Positions 31,695 through 43,527 of a stretch of 43,527 nucleotides of DNA are shown here, piece by piece. Below the pieces are notes generated by a model. That model saw nothing but the letters and a program-made list of their open reading frames with translations. It did not search any database and was not told where the DNA came from. Every line of letters begins with the position of its first letter. The stretch's first letter is position 1. The position numbers were made by a program, and so were the translations under genes. Origin of the DNA: Lingula anatina (lineage: Eukaryota; Brachiopoda; Lingulata; Lingulida; Lingulidae); NCBI RefSeq assembly GCF_001039355.2, contig NW_019775626.1, positions 237,633 to 281,159 on the forward strand. The letters run 5' to 3'.

Positions 31695-33746
31695 TTAGAT
31701 GTGCCACAGACACTGACAACAATTGACTGGTTCATAACACAATCCTGTGCGGTTCTGCACATCAAGAACAGACTTCTTCCATCGCCAGTTAATCAGCCAG
31801 AATGGGACCATGACGGCAAAGAATGCTGCAAGACCAAATTTATTCATTCATCTCTTATTTTATTTCATTTTTTATCTTCTTTTCTTGCATAAAATACAAA
31901 AAAATTAGTTTTTGATTTGAAACTGTAAACAAAGGTCTTGAATAGGGGGCCGTAGCAATAGTCCGAAGGTTCATTGGTCCGAATGTTCACTATAGAACCT
32001 TCGGACCAATGAACCCTTGATTAAAAAAACGATGAAAAAGTTACCACCATTTTTCGGACCAATGAACCCTTGATTAAAAAAACGATGAAAAAGTTACCAC
32101 CATTTCTCGGACCAATGAACCTTCGGACTATCGAGACGCCCCCCTTGAATAGACACATTTAAGGCACAGTTGCTGAGATGAAGGAAAAATAATTTACCGA
32201 CTTGTGGTTTACGTTTTACAAGACTTACCTATAGCACACATTGAAGCAATAGCCATGGCTAAAGAGAAATAATACAGCTCCTCTGTGGTCTGACTCTGGA
32301 AAAACAAAATAACTACGGTCCAATGGCAATGTAGTTTACAAAAGATCTGCATTTAGATCTTATATAAAAGTCACTGTATCTATAAGACACGCAATACTAT
32401 TGGTGACAGGTGTTTTGGTGTGGGTCAGATCGACAGAAGGGGGATAATTTACCAGTATTGTCTGCTAGAGTATGAGGCAAGTGAAGGAGAGGAGAAATAA
32501 GGTGAAAAACTAAAATGATTTTCTTTTTATGTCAACTATATTTTTAAGACTGTTAACACAATAGTATGTGGAGTGCTAGAGTTCACTTATGTAGACAAAC
32601 ATGGAAATGTTTTTTTTTTCCCTACTTACGCAATCTCCTGCTAGGGATGTTAGTATCGTAGATATGCACCCAAAAACAAATGTGACGATACCAAAGACGT
32701 GGAAGGCAAGTTTTACTTCCCTAGGTACGGGCTCCATAATAGTAAAGATAAAGGTGAAACCTGGAAGAAAAATGAGAAAATACTTTTCTTGAATCTGTAA
32801 ATAGATATGCTCAAGAAAAATTAATTAAGATCAACATTTAAAATTCGTAATCTTCTAATTGGTTTCAATTTAATCTCATCTAGGCTTAATCATAGTAGCA
32901 CTGAAGCCTTTAGAAAAGAGATTGCTCTGTGGATTAATTTAATTGTGTAAAAACTGCTCTTGATGTAAGTAGACTGTCCCCTGGGGTGGACAATGAGGGG
33001 GTGGAGAATATCATAATTTTCATATAAAAACAACGGTTTCAGTTTTAAATATCTGGTACCTATCATCATAAGTGTAAAAACAATGGTGGCTATCAAGAAT
33101 TCCAGCAAGTTTTGACCACAATAACGGCCACTGTGGTCTCTGGTCATCACAAAGAACTGCGGAAACAACACCCCAGCACTGAAGATCAGAATGATGATAC
33201 GTCTGAAAGAGAATTTTAAAAATAAATAAATAAATAAATAAAAGACAATTAAATCTACAAAATAAATATTGCTTTTGAGTTCTATTATACATGGATGGAT
33301 ACCATAAGTTATTATTATTGTCTTTTTAAATTACTAAGAAATGTCTTAAATAGTGTCTCTATGCGTGTTTTATTTATGAAAGCATTTGTGGTAACTTTTT
33401 GCTTCTACCTAGCTTAATGCCATTATGAGAGATAGTTTCCACTAGAACCTGAAAATCAGATACTGCATGGTATGTACATGTGCTACTGCTGGAACATGCA
33501 ATGCACAGAAAAGGGAAATAATGTCAAATCAATCATTTGAATTTGCCGTAAATGAATTTTCAGTTCAAAATCATTACAAATTATTTCCCTATTCTGTGGT
33601 CTCAGACATGTTCAAGTGGTTCACTCACATTTTAGCTCGGTTGTTCTGAGGGAACCACCGCGTAAGGTGGTACATGCTGTGAGCCCAGAAATACGTCCAC
33701 ATCGTGATTTTTTTCAACGCTTCTTCAAAATAAAAATCGTTTAACG
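31695..33746 (-). CDS. MARVEL-like four-transmembrane protein, five exons, 5' end uncertain
   Basis: Exons 33746-33629, 33202-33060, 32760-32630, 32295-32229 and 31825-31695 (reverse strand) join in frame. Starting at the first ATG of the first exon (33702) gives 181 residues (MWTYFWAHSM...). The exon is open back to its acceptor, so an upstream coding exon may exist. Four hydrophobic segments are seen: IIILIFSAGVLFPQFF; FLIATIVFTLMMIGFTFIFT; HVFGIVTFVFGCISTIL; and YYFSLAMAIASMCAIAFFAV. Their spacing, the TM2-TM3 Pro turn and the AFF motif near the end of TM4 resemble MAL/plasmolipin/CMTM proteins, which act in membrane sorting. The tail is Cys-rich (CCQCLWHI). A possible 5'UTR exon ends at 34001 and would carry a two-codon uORF, but this is weak. 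The family call rests on topology, not a signature. Confidence 0.65.
31945..32143. mobile_element. hAT-type MITE, copy 2, inverted, with internal 53-bp duplication
   Basis: The ends GGGGGCCGTAGCAATAGTCC and the inverse of the right end GGGGGCGTCTCGATAGTCCG match copy 1 with left and right swapped. CTTGAATA flanks both sides (31937-31944 and 32144-32151). A 53-bp unit (starting TCGGACCAATGAACCCTTG at 32001 and 32054) is doubled inside. It sits in the last intron of the MARVEL-like gene. Confidence 0.88.
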
Positions 33747-34068
33747 CTGAAATAAGAACACAAAGTTATCTGTATGAAACTGAATGAATGATAAATTATT
33801 AAACTTGCAAGAAACCATAAACCAAACTGTTTTGGCAAAACACTAAAAAAAATCTGATACTGCCCGTTTCAAAGAGAGATGACCATCTTTTCTCCATGTA
33901 ACACAATGGCTTCTTTCGAATCTCCACATAAGTTTAAATTAAACAATGGGAACATACCAAATAAACCAGAACTATTTCAATTTACCTTAATTTTGTTTAC
34001 CTTGGTCACATCATGGCGGTGATATTTCTACTCAGGTATAGATGTCAGCAGCTTCAATTTGTGTGACC

Positions 34069-34232
34069 AAGATAAACCCAACTCCAAGTGAAATGAAACT
34101 TTTTCTTTGAAAAATAGTGTTAGAGAATAATCCATCTATACAAAAGAAACAAGATAAACCCAACTCCAAGTGAAATGAAACTTTTTCTTTGAAAAATAGT
34201 GTTAGAGAATAATCCATCTATACAAAAGAAAC
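34069..34232. repeat. 82-bp tandem duplication
   Basis: Two identical-looking 82-bp units (start AAGATAAACCCAACTCC) lie at 34069-34150 and 34151-34232, just upstream of the first known exon of the MARVEL-like gene. Confidence 0.9.
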
Positions 34233-35580
34233 AAAGAAGCATATATTAAGCTGGCTTTACTATTTAGAAAATGTAAGGATGTTTCATCTTTTTTCATGCC
34301 CTATTTTCAACTTCAAGGTGCTCTCCTTGGGATTTTCCCCACCAACACAAATTTTAAGACTGTCTCTCCAGGTGTAGAATCAAGGAATTATATCATAGCC
34401 CAACATCTATATATGGTTTGTAACCAGGTGCAATCCTTTTTTTTTTTTTAATCTTTTATATAGTTTCATTATATACAGAAGAGCACATGAAAAAAAAATG
34501 AAATAAAACTGCCCACTTTCTCCACACATTTGAAAATATAGAATTTAGACCTTTTGAAATATAATTGAAACAAAACACCTTAGATTTGTAACCAGGCGCA
34601 ATTTATTTTATCTTTCATATACATTGTATACAGAAGAGCACATGAAAAAAAAAAAAAAACTTCTAAAACTGCCTCCTTTCTCTGAACTCTACTCAAATCA
34701 TTCTGCACAATAAATAGGCAAACAATCTGTCCCAAGCACTACTTTTCTCCCTATGCTTTACATATAAATGCTAAATGCTGTTAAACGATTGTAAAAGCAG
34801 ATTGCGGGAACTCATCTTAACCTATAAATCCTTGTACAATTTCCCCCAGAGGTCTGCATGCTTGCCATGTAAATCAGTACTTATGCATTTAGTCTGGGCT
34901 CTCGGCAAAGTAATTTGTATGCCTATTTTATTGTGCAGTCTAATTATAAACTCACACCTGCACTTAATTATTATAATTTTGGCCACCTCTTTAACAAAGG
35001 AAAAAAAAAGACCCTCTGTCCACTTAAAACCAATACATTGTTAAACAGGCAGGGGCAAATATCATACCGCCTATAAAGTAAATACAATGATAGTCATCTT
35101 ACTTACTATACACTATTATAAACACAAAATCCCTTACAGATAAGTTATACATATTTATATTTCATTATTTTCTCCAACAATTCTACACAGCTTAGGTTCT
35201 GTTTGAATGAACAGATTGAAATCCATCAGCAATACTAACATCTATGTATGATACGTGCAAAATCTATGTTTACTAAGTTATGAATTTGTGTCTGTGCATA
35301 AATTGTACAAGGAACAATCTGGACGGAATCAAAATCATAAGTCCTGTATAAGTGAGACACTTAGCCTCGGACACACTGTGTACATTCGTGTAGTTTTAAA
35401 ATTCTTGACCACTGGTCACCTTGTAAGCCTCTAAAAACAGACTGTCAGTAAAATTTCAGTTATATAATAATAATAAAAAGAAGAAAGAATGTGCCATCTT
35501 TTACAAAATTTAACATCTAACCATCATAACCAATTATCCAATTATTCTGAGATCATGACCAATTAACTGATCAGCACAGA
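34233..35580. other. Intergenic AT-rich region
   Basis: No gene seen. A diverged duplicate block starts at about 34416 and 34587 (shared TTTGTAACCAGG and CAGAAGAGCACATGAAAAAA). Confidence 0.4.
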
Positions 35581-35593
35581 GGGATGCAGTCAT

Positions 35594-35761
35594 CAGGGGC
35601 GGATCCAGAGATATTTCCTGACAGTCTTCCAAATTATCTTTGTTGATCCGTTCTTCATTTTTGACCGTCTTCCGACAGAAAAAATTAGATACCCGCCAAT
35701 GTAAACTTGAAAATCTGACCGTCTTACGGAAGACCCAGAAGATGCCCTAAATCCGCCCCTG
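35594..35761. mobile_element. hAT-type MITE with CAGGGGCGGA ends
   Basis: The left end is CAGGGGCGGATCCAGAG and the right end TAAATCCGCCCCTG, inverted. GCAGTCAT precedes the left end and is repeated at 35761-35768, an 8-bp duplication that shares the last G of the element. CAGGGGCGGA is a classic hAT terminus. The body contains GACCGTCTTCC and GACCGTCTTACGGAAGAC motifs. It is unrelated to the pair at 20674 and 31945. Confidence 0.85.
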
Positions 35762-35769
35762 CAGTCATT

Positions 35770-38700
35770 GGTTGAGAACTGAAGCATGAATGGGGTTCTT
35801 AATACCACAATAATTCTGAAACTTAGATTATGCATTACCAAGTCCAAGTCAACTAAAAGATTCAGGTGATGAAATGGTTACAGCACGAATGCCCAAATAG
35901 ACGACACCATCCATGATTTCAGTCCACGAATGGAAAATAAAACATGAACACTGACAATATGGCCAGCCTTAATCCCAGTCTCTGCCTGTACACATGCATG
36001 TTCTTTTTTCATCAATATGGTAGAAGAATATGGGAAAGAACATGTTGCATCTTTCAGAGATTCCTAGTTGAAAAAGAGTTACATTTACTCCTCTTTCTAC
36101 TTCCTTGACGAAAGAAAAAGGATTAATAAAAAGTGTCAAAACAAATAAAGCTGATGTTTCCCTATAACCTGCTATCCACACTGAATATTAATATGGCAGC
36201 AATGCATTCCTTACAATCTTGGGGACATAAGAAATTTATCGAATGGCTGGTGAATTTATGGTTTGTGTTTTGAAGCACAGTGCTTGGCGGTTGTTAATTT
36301 TACATTGGTGCTATGAAATTGTGGATCGAGTTGTTAATCTGGGCATTCTCTCTCACAGATCTGAGGTTCATGTCTGCAAACAGCTAATCTATTTATAAGG
36401 TCTTTTATTTTTATTCTCAACTGATGACGATTTCATGGTCACGCTCAGAATGCCCTCTGGTGGATTAAATCTGAAGCAGTCATTCAAAAAAAAAAATAAC
36501 AAATAAATAAATAAATAAATAAATAAATAAAATCAACTTTCCTCACAAAACATCAGTAGAAAGTTTGTCCCCTTTATCATCAGGCAAAGTTAACGCCAGC
36601 TTGGTTACAATTAGCATTAAGTCATTTAGCTTGATCCGAATTGGAACCATGAGAGCTTAAGTTAAGAGAGCCCATAAGGATAGTTTGACACATTCTTTTC
36701 AATGGGAAAAAATGTGAATTTTACCTAAACTGTATATTTTAATGTCTTAAAGTCTTTAAATTCAACATTCCTATTGAATGGTTGCAACAAAAGTGAAAAG
36801 CAGGCTACCCTATAGTTTAATTCTACAAAAGCACCACAAAATCCTATAGAAAAATACAACTTTCAAGGATTCCAAAATTACGTACCTATCTGAAAGATTG
36901 ATAATTTCGAAGAAATAAGACTCATTACCTTACTACCCATACTTTCAAATAGCAGGTCAACTGCTTATTTTCACATTCAATCATCCAGCAAGAAGTATAT
37001 ACAACACAACCAATTTTAACTGCGAGCTACATCTATTGTGGGTCAGTTTCTTTGTTTTAAAATTAGCAAGTGTGCATGCTTTTCGAGTGTGACATTCGGT
37101 GCACAAGTGCATGCATGAAGCTTACTTCTGCATCATACCTGCACACGACATAGTTGATACAACTGTCAGTGGCTGCAAAAAGTCAGTCAAATGCTACCGA
37201 ACTTCAAAAGTGAAAACCCGGCATGCATGCACATTTGGAAACGAAAAAGAAAAAGCAGGCTATCAAAAGGAAAAGTTCAGCAATACAACTAATGTTACCA
37301 TTGTGACAGTAAAAATATTGGCATTCAGAAGTAAAACTAAGACTTTTTCAAAAAGTCTCCATCAATACACATATTGCTGTGAAACTCAGTGTAATGGATA
37401 CTGGGTAGAGTAGTGTCATATTAAAACTGCACTCATAAAACTTGGGGCAAACGTACATGACATGTTCAGAATTTGGTTAAATTATGTATATGCTCCATTG
37501 CAGTCATTAAGCATCTAAGTCAAGATTCCAATTTTTCTCTTAGCACTACAATGACTAGAATAAAGCCTGCAAAATGAGAGAGAAACATTTTATGCAATAA
37601 CATGTTAACAACAATACTATGATCATTGTGCTGCTACTGTATGCGATCAATTTCACACCAAACATGTTAATTTTCAAGATCAAATGTAATACATTATCCT
37701 ACCTTAAATAAGGCACAACCGACCAAAAATGCACTAACTGTATTGACATATTTACAACTGAAACATTTATCGAATTACATGAAATGTGAAACAAGTAGAA
37801 AGTGAAAGAAATGTTTCAATATAACAGTGCAAATAAAGGGAGGGACCAATCCTGTATCTTCATGAGAGAAAACAACAAATATCTAACAAATATAACCCAG
37901 ATCAGACAACATTTATATTTGTCACAAAAATTAAATACCTGATGTTAGACTTTGGCATTTTCATTTTAACACAAAAGAATTAGTGACTAATTGATTTTCA
38001 ATAGTCTGGGATCACAACCAGAGTTGGAATTAATTCTTCTAAATTCCTGAATTAGTTCTCACAACACGATGAACTGCCTCTCGGCTTTTAAATAATAATA
38101 ACAGTGAAAATTTCAATTAAATTAAATTCTTAATAAAAATGGGAACATTGGGTTGAAGGGTTGGAAGTAAATAAAAAGAAAGTCACAAAAGTAAGGTATC
38201 ATTATGGAAAATGCAGTCAGCATAACAGATTCAAAGAGACGACGCAGAAAAAAAAACAATTTACTACTATGTTAAAAACAAAAATTTCATTGAAATACTT
38301 TGTACCACACTAAAAGCTTTGTTTTTTGGGTCGTTTCCCTAGCATGATCTGTCTATATTATAAAGACAAGTATCAACAATAAACTCTCACCTAAACCCTG
38401 ATCCATGACATGAAAAGGCAATTTTCCTTATATCTATCATATAATAGGATAAAACACAACATAGGGCTTGATCTTCTTACCAATATATAATAGTCTTCAA
38501 AACTCATTACAAAATATAACTTAATATATCATACATGTATATCTCTAAACAACATTTCATATATGTTACAAACACAAAAAGGTATAATATACATATAACA
38601 CAATTTACATTCAAATCTACATAATATATAAAACACAATATATATATAATTATATAATGTAGAATATGTGTATATTATAATGAAAGTCATCATTCTCTGT

Positions 38701-39402
38701 ATTATATAAACTCTGGACGGTTTCAGTAATATAACTGCATGTCACACAGAAATAACTATATCTTTATATTTACAAACAAATGCATGGATTTGCATCAATA
38801 CGTAAAATATTCTTTAAATAGATATCATACTCATGGAGAAAAAAATAAGTCATCATTAAATAGTCTCAGAACATGTAGCTGTAGTTATCTTTTGTACAAA
38901 GTTCTTTTTTTCATTGGACACTTTTAAAAAGATAACAACCAGGTTTGTGTCCACTTGGGGTCAAATTTTCTGATCTTTGGTCAGTAGTTTAGGAAACATC
39001 ACCCTGTAGCAATCTCTTCCTCTTTTAGAAAAAAACTTTTCTTTTGGCAGATTGTGAACTGATGAATGCAAGAAACACAACTGGGCTCCTCTTGGCTGCA
39101 CTGTAGCGCTGCCCTAACTGCCTCACATTTTAATGCCAGCCTTGTCTTCCGTTTGTCTTGTAAGCTCAGTGAAATTTTCTCCAGTTTCTCCGTACATCCA
39201 CTGCTCACTTTATAAACATATGGTACCTAAGGATGGGACTGTCTTGCAAGAGCAGTGCTGCTCTCTAATGTCTGGTAAATATACATAGCTGCTGCCCTCT
39301 ACAGTTCTGTGGTACACAAACTTTTTTCTCAAGTCCTGCTGTTCAAAAAGTGCAGGTGGCAACCCCACCAGTACCTTGTCAAAAAAGTCGAAATTTTTAT
39401 AT
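35770..39402. other. AT-rich region: intergenic, and 3' UTR of the FoxJ-type gene at its right end
   Basis: No supported gene. It includes a (AAAT)n run at about 36499-36531 and a very AT-rich patch with TATA/ATAT runs at 38440-38720. A 104-codon plus-strand ORF at 37099-37413 shows no domain. The first few hundred bases below 39402 must be 3' UTR of the minus-strand FoxJ-type transcript, but no single poly(A) signal stands out. Confidence 0.4.
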
Positions 39403-42400
39403 CTATAACAGTTTATCGTAGTCAAACTCAAACTCTATTTCATCTGACGGCTTGCTGTTGTACTGTGGTGGCGGCTGACGTGGAGGGGGAGGAGGATTCA
39501 TTGGCATGTGTTGGTTGTAGCTACCAGAATGCTGAAAAAGACAAGCAACAATCGTATGGTTATAATTATATGTGAAATAAAGTAAGAATCATTTAAGAGG
39601 CTGACAGGTGGAATAGGTAAATGCTTTTTGTCCAAGAAAAGTAAAAAAAAAAAAAAAAAAACACACACAAATCTGTGTTAAATTTATATCACTTTTTAGT
39701 AAAACCTAAGATACATAAAGAGATATCTGGGTCTCATCTATTGGCTTCAATTTAATCCCAGTATATCCTAATATATCTTTTTCAGTCTGCAGTTGTGAAT
39801 GTGGTCGTAGACTGCTGGATGTGACAAGGTGGTTTACCTGCATCTGCCTTGGGCTGATCTGAGGACTAAGGGAGTGCTGAGAGCCAGGTGTTGGGGGCAT
39901 GAGATGGGTGCCACTGTTACTCATAAGGGATCCTGCCTGGGAGCTGGAGTGACTGTTATAGTTGCCTGAAAGTGGAGACAGTGAACAGGTTTTAGGTACA
40001 GGTTTGGGCTTCTCTTGGTTGAGGACATGTGCTGCCTCTACTGCAAATTTTGTACCAAATGAAGCATGAATCACTGTAGTTCTTTAAAGTAATATCATAA
40101 AGTGAATGTAACTGTAGAGGCATGAAAGTTAATAAGAACTTGATTTAATTATCAATCACTTCATCTATGCAGCCCCTCATTGAAGTCTGACTGCATCATT
40201 AATGTGTAAAAACATGCTCACTGAGCCCCGATTCATGGAGTTGGTCTTAAATCAGTTGGAATGAATTTTACCCACAATGTAACTGATACAAATAAAAAAA
40301 AAAATAATTACCTGAGATAGAACTAGAAGCTGAACTGTGATGGCTATTGTGGCTGTTAAAGAGGTCATAGTTCACCTGGACCCCCTGCTGAGACTGCTGC
40401 AGGATCCCCGCCTGCTGGAAAAATGAATTTAGCGACGATGCCAGGTCTGCAAACTCTTGTGGATTCAGAGACCAGTTATTCTGGTCCGCTTGCTTCATGC
40501 TTTCCATCAAACCTGAATGCAAATAATTCAGTATAATATCTAATTATCTTCAATTTTCCACAATTATTTTTTGATCTCACTTAAAGTCAAAGTATTCTGA
40601 CTATAATAATAATAAAGTTCTATTTTTTCCTTTTACTTTTTGGCTCTTCAACTAATAATATTTTTCTGCTGACAATCATTTTTTGAGATCAGCCGACTTG
40701 TTTTCTCTCTTAGGAGCACTCCCCCCACCCCTCCCACACACACACAAAGGCCACATTCAGAACTAGTCTGCGTGTCAAATATGGTGACCCACTACAAAGC
40801 TTGACACATGCACACACACATGCACACGCACACGCACACACACACAGTGACACTACCTTGAAACTGTGTCATATCAATATGTTGCCAGTCAAGCTGGCTG
40901 GTCCCTGCCAACCTCACACTCTCCTTCAATGCATCCAGATTGGCCAGCCAATCTATGTTAGAGGCAGACAGGCTCTGGTTGCCTGCTGAAAAAAAAAGGG
41001 AGAAAAAATGAAAATAAAGTAAAATAACAATGAATTGATGTGCAGGAAGTAATTGTGTATGTTGCACAAGCATCAATTGACATGGAACTTAATTGTAAAA
41101 AATAAATAAATAAATAAATAAATAAGTAATAATAATTACTATTATAAACATTTTAAAAATATTCCACTGCCCATGTTGTGAAGCATTAAGAGGCCCATTT
41201 GTTTTACCATTTGAGTGGGCACACCTATCTCTATATGTTCAGCTACAAAACACCTCTTTTTCAGACACAAATTACAGGCATGCCTTACACAAAATAAATG
41301 AAGAAATTTATTAATTTTTTGCACCAAAGGTTACGCTAGCCTAAAACATGATCATGCCTTTCAAATTGTTAATTCTAATGTAACTTATTATTATTATACA
41401 ATATGCTCTTTACTTTTAACACATTATACTGCTGTTTATTATTCATAAGCACATGGCAATAGACATTTCTCGATTGCTCTCTTCACAGAGGAGGACTTAG
41501 CATCAAGTGAATCAGATACTTTGCCTAGGTGAAATAGGTTTTTATGGAGTGGTTAATATAACAGGCAGAAAATGGTGTTAAGGTTCAGGGGTATGGCTAA
41601 AAGGTTAAGCACTGGGCCGCATATTTTTGGTTTACTTGGGTTTGGGGAGAAGATGTTTTAAGTCATAGTTACTAGTAAAGCTTAGGATGAGGTACATCAT
41701 TAGTAATAAGTCTTAAGTCGTGTTAGCAGTCAAGTTGGGTCAATTTTGCTCAGTGCATCCAATCTCAACAGGCTGTCTGATTGCGATTACATCACTGTAG
41801 ACAGCCTATCTGATCCCTCTCTTGTCCCGCCAACCATCATAATATTGAATCAGATGTGTGCCAAAGTATTGGATTTCCATGACAAGTAAATTTTTTATCC
41901 TAATCAAAATCCGGGCTGCTTCTGTGTGTTGCACTGAGCTAGGTGGACCCAATTTTAAGGAAAACACAACATTTTGATGTTGAAAGAATTATCTAGGTGA
42001 CATAAGGAAGGACATTTGTATACAGAAACGGCTTTTATGCAGGATTACAAGCTTCCATGCTTCATTATGAAGTAGACTGATGATCATAATGTTAAAATGG
42101 ACTTAAGGTTATTTTGGGATATTAATCATGACAAGGTTATGAAAATATCTTTGATGCAAAATTATTTTTTAAAAATCACTGCTGACATCTACTGCAAAAG
42201 GCTGCTTCATGCTTCAATACAGTCCTGTTAAACTAAATCTTTCATAAGGGACCTCAAAAATATTAGTTTATAAGAAAAATGTAAGTAGGAAGCTTATATC
42301 TATGATATTTTAAAACGAAATGAACTACTGACTTGTTGCATGCAAGTTCAGGGATAGAAATCTCTACTTTCATTAGAGCAAGGTTGGATGCAACACAAGA

Positions 42401-42978
42401 TTTGCCAGGGTAATGGCTCAGAATTTTCACCTCCCCCCCCCCCCCTTCAATATTTTATTTATGTGGAATGAATCATCTTTAGTTCCACATAAATTTAAAT
42501 CTGACTTGAATGCAATTCACAATTCAGCATCTTTTAGAGACAATTTAAGATGTTCACAACACAATATTTTTTTAAAATTTTATAAGCTTTAAGTGAAAAA
42601 CCATGACGGCATAAATTCATATATTTAATCGAAATTCAATATTAACTTAGATTTGAATATTTCATTTAGTTAATGTTTTTCTTTCGGTAGCATGCAAGCT
42701 TTGGAGGAAATAAGAAATACTTTCTTTTCTACCCTCTTTTTTTTTGGGCAAATACAAGACTAATCAAACAAGCAATAAAAGCACTACGTCATATAGTGAA
42801 GATGAGACCAATATTTCCCCACAAATACAGTGTCAGTGATGATTTCTATCCCTGTATGAAGACATACCACAAGTATTTGTACATCCTGGTACATTGGGAA
42901 GAGAGCGACTATAGCTCTGTCTACTGCAGGATGAGTAGCTAGAGCTATAGCTGCCCTGAGAACAGCTAAATGAGTGAC
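39403..42978 (-). CDS. FOXJ3: FoxJ2/3-type forkhead transcription factor, C-terminal exons (partial)
   Basis: Five in-frame exons on the reverse strand, 42978-42868, 40985-40857, 40512-40312, 39965-39838 and 39531-39403, give the last 231 or so residues. The DNA-binding forkhead domain must lie beyond the right edge. Recognition rests on the FOXJ2/3 C-terminal block: [18 protein letters not shown], then [36 protein letters not shown], and an acidic end [13 protein letters not shown]. This matches the vertebrate FOXJ3 order ([40 protein letters not shown]). Between these lie Ser/His/Gln-rich and Pro-rich linkers. The exon starting at 40985 has a NAGNAG acceptor. In vertebrates FOXJ3 is a transcriptional activator; invertebrates usually have one FoxJ2/3 gene. 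Confidence 0.9.
40806..40848. repeat. (CA)n microsatellite next to a FoxJ donor site
   Basis: On the transcript strand this is a (GT)n/UG-rich run beginning about 10 bases after the donor of the exon ending at 40857. Confidence 0.9.
41101..41127. repeat. (AAAT)n microsatellite in FoxJ intron
   Basis: Six or so AAAT units followed by AAGTAATAATAATT. Confidence 0.9.
41130..42867 (-). other. FoxJ-type gene intron (large)
   Basis: The intron between the exons ending at 42868 and starting at 40985. No exon or repeat family was recognized apart from a C-tract near 42432-42445. Confidence 0.5.
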
Positions 42979-43503
42979 CTAGAAAACGGACAACAGTGAA
43001 GAAGGTTAAATATAACTCTACGTCCGAGCAGAAAGAGAGCAAAAATAGCAGAGTTCAAGACATGTTTAAGAGTAAGTGAGTAAATAAATGAAAGTAATTT
43101 AAATAACTAAAATATTAAGATAAATGTCAAAGATAGGATGCAGGATAACAGCTGAACTACTAATATTCTAAAAAGAAAAGTGAATTTAATTAATGCACAA
43201 GATAAATTGACAAATAATCATATTCTAGTGCATAAGCTAAAATTCTTAACAAGTAACCTAGAAATAGGACAACATTGGGAGCATCAAAATTGAACGATTT
43301 ACAAGACACAAGGAAGATGAATACTACATAATTATGTAGCCAAGATGAGGACAATTTTGATGAGGAAAAAATAATTTATTAAACAAAATAATCAATCCTA
43401 AAGGAGATTATTTTAAAGAGGGACATATCTGTTCTTCATAAGGCCACACTTTTTTAATTTTATGGATGACATCCTGCGCGCGCACCGATTTTCGTCCGTT
43501 CTC

Positions 43504-43527
43504 AAAAAAAAAAAAAAAAAAAAAAAA
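43504..43527. repeat. Poly-A tract at window end
   Basis: A run of 24 A ends the window. Together with the poly-G start it suggests contig ends at homopolymers. Confidence 0.9.

Noticed and set aside
33999-34060. 5' coding exon for the MARVEL-like gene
   Set aside because: The ATG in good context is followed by ATG TGA; at best this is a non-coding leader exon with a tiny uORF.
37099-37413. 104-codon plus-strand ORF
   Set aside because: Low-complexity Lys/Thr/Cys composition with no recognizable motif.
39706-40074. 122-codon minus-strand ORF in the FoxJ region
   Set aside because: It is the 39965-39838 exon read through into its intron on one side and out of its acceptor on the other.

Overview
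The window is animal nuclear DNA. It is AT-rich, with spliced genes that have GT-AG introns, many microsatellites and homopolymer runs, and degraded transposons. An RG-rich Y-box protein, a hypusine-type eIF5A, a FoxJ2/3-type forkhead C-terminus, an intronless galactose 3-O-sulfotransferase, a rhabdomeric-type opsin exon and a fibrinogen-like secreted protein suggest a marine invertebrate. I think an invertebrate deuterostome (hemichordate, echinoderm or cephalochordate) is most likely, but no sequence decides the phylum. Three gaps (a run of about 204 N and two single N), a poly-G start and a poly-A end point to a draft scaffold from a polymorphic individual.

Layout, left to right. At 0.8-1.0 kb (-) is the first coding exon of an opsin-like GPCR; the rest lies off the left edge or is missing. 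At 1.0-4.9 kb there is non-coding DNA with MITE-like repeats. At 5.0-6.3 kb (-) is a complete single-exon galactose 3-O-sulfotransferase. At 6.4-11.8 kb there is intergenic DNA with an inverted-repeat element ending in (ACAA)n, a 39-bp tandem repeat, a dead CR1/L2-like LINE (9.3-10.3 kb) and the large gap. At 11.9-16.0 kb (+) is a five-exon secreted protein with a fibrinogen-like N-terminal part, which uses a GC-AG intron and carries a Penelope-like relic in its third intron. At 17.9-22.2 kb (-) is a four-coding-exon eIF5A whose third intron is packed with repeats. At 23.5-25.8 kb is the head-to-head interval between eIF5A and the next gene. At 25.8-29.2 kb (+) is a seven-exon Y-box/cold-shock-domain gene. 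At 30.05-31.47 kb is a 0.7-kb duplication across a single N, probably two alleles assembled in tandem. At 31.7-33.7 kb (-) is a MARVEL-like four-transmembrane protein. At 34.2-39.4 kb there is AT-rich DNA with a hAT-type MITE. At 39.4-43.0 kb (-) are the last five coding exons of a FoxJ2/3-type factor, whose forkhead domain lies off the right edge.

The genes do not form a pathway. eIF5A and the Y-box gene are both translation/mRNP housekeeping genes; they are arranged head to head and both carry an AAGATGGC-type promoter element. The less expected signals are the opsin exon, the repeat family shared in opposite orientations by the eIF5A and Y-box introns, two hAT MITEs with clean 8-bp target duplications, Y-box motifs in the Y-box gene's own promoter, and NAGNAG and GC-AG splice sites.
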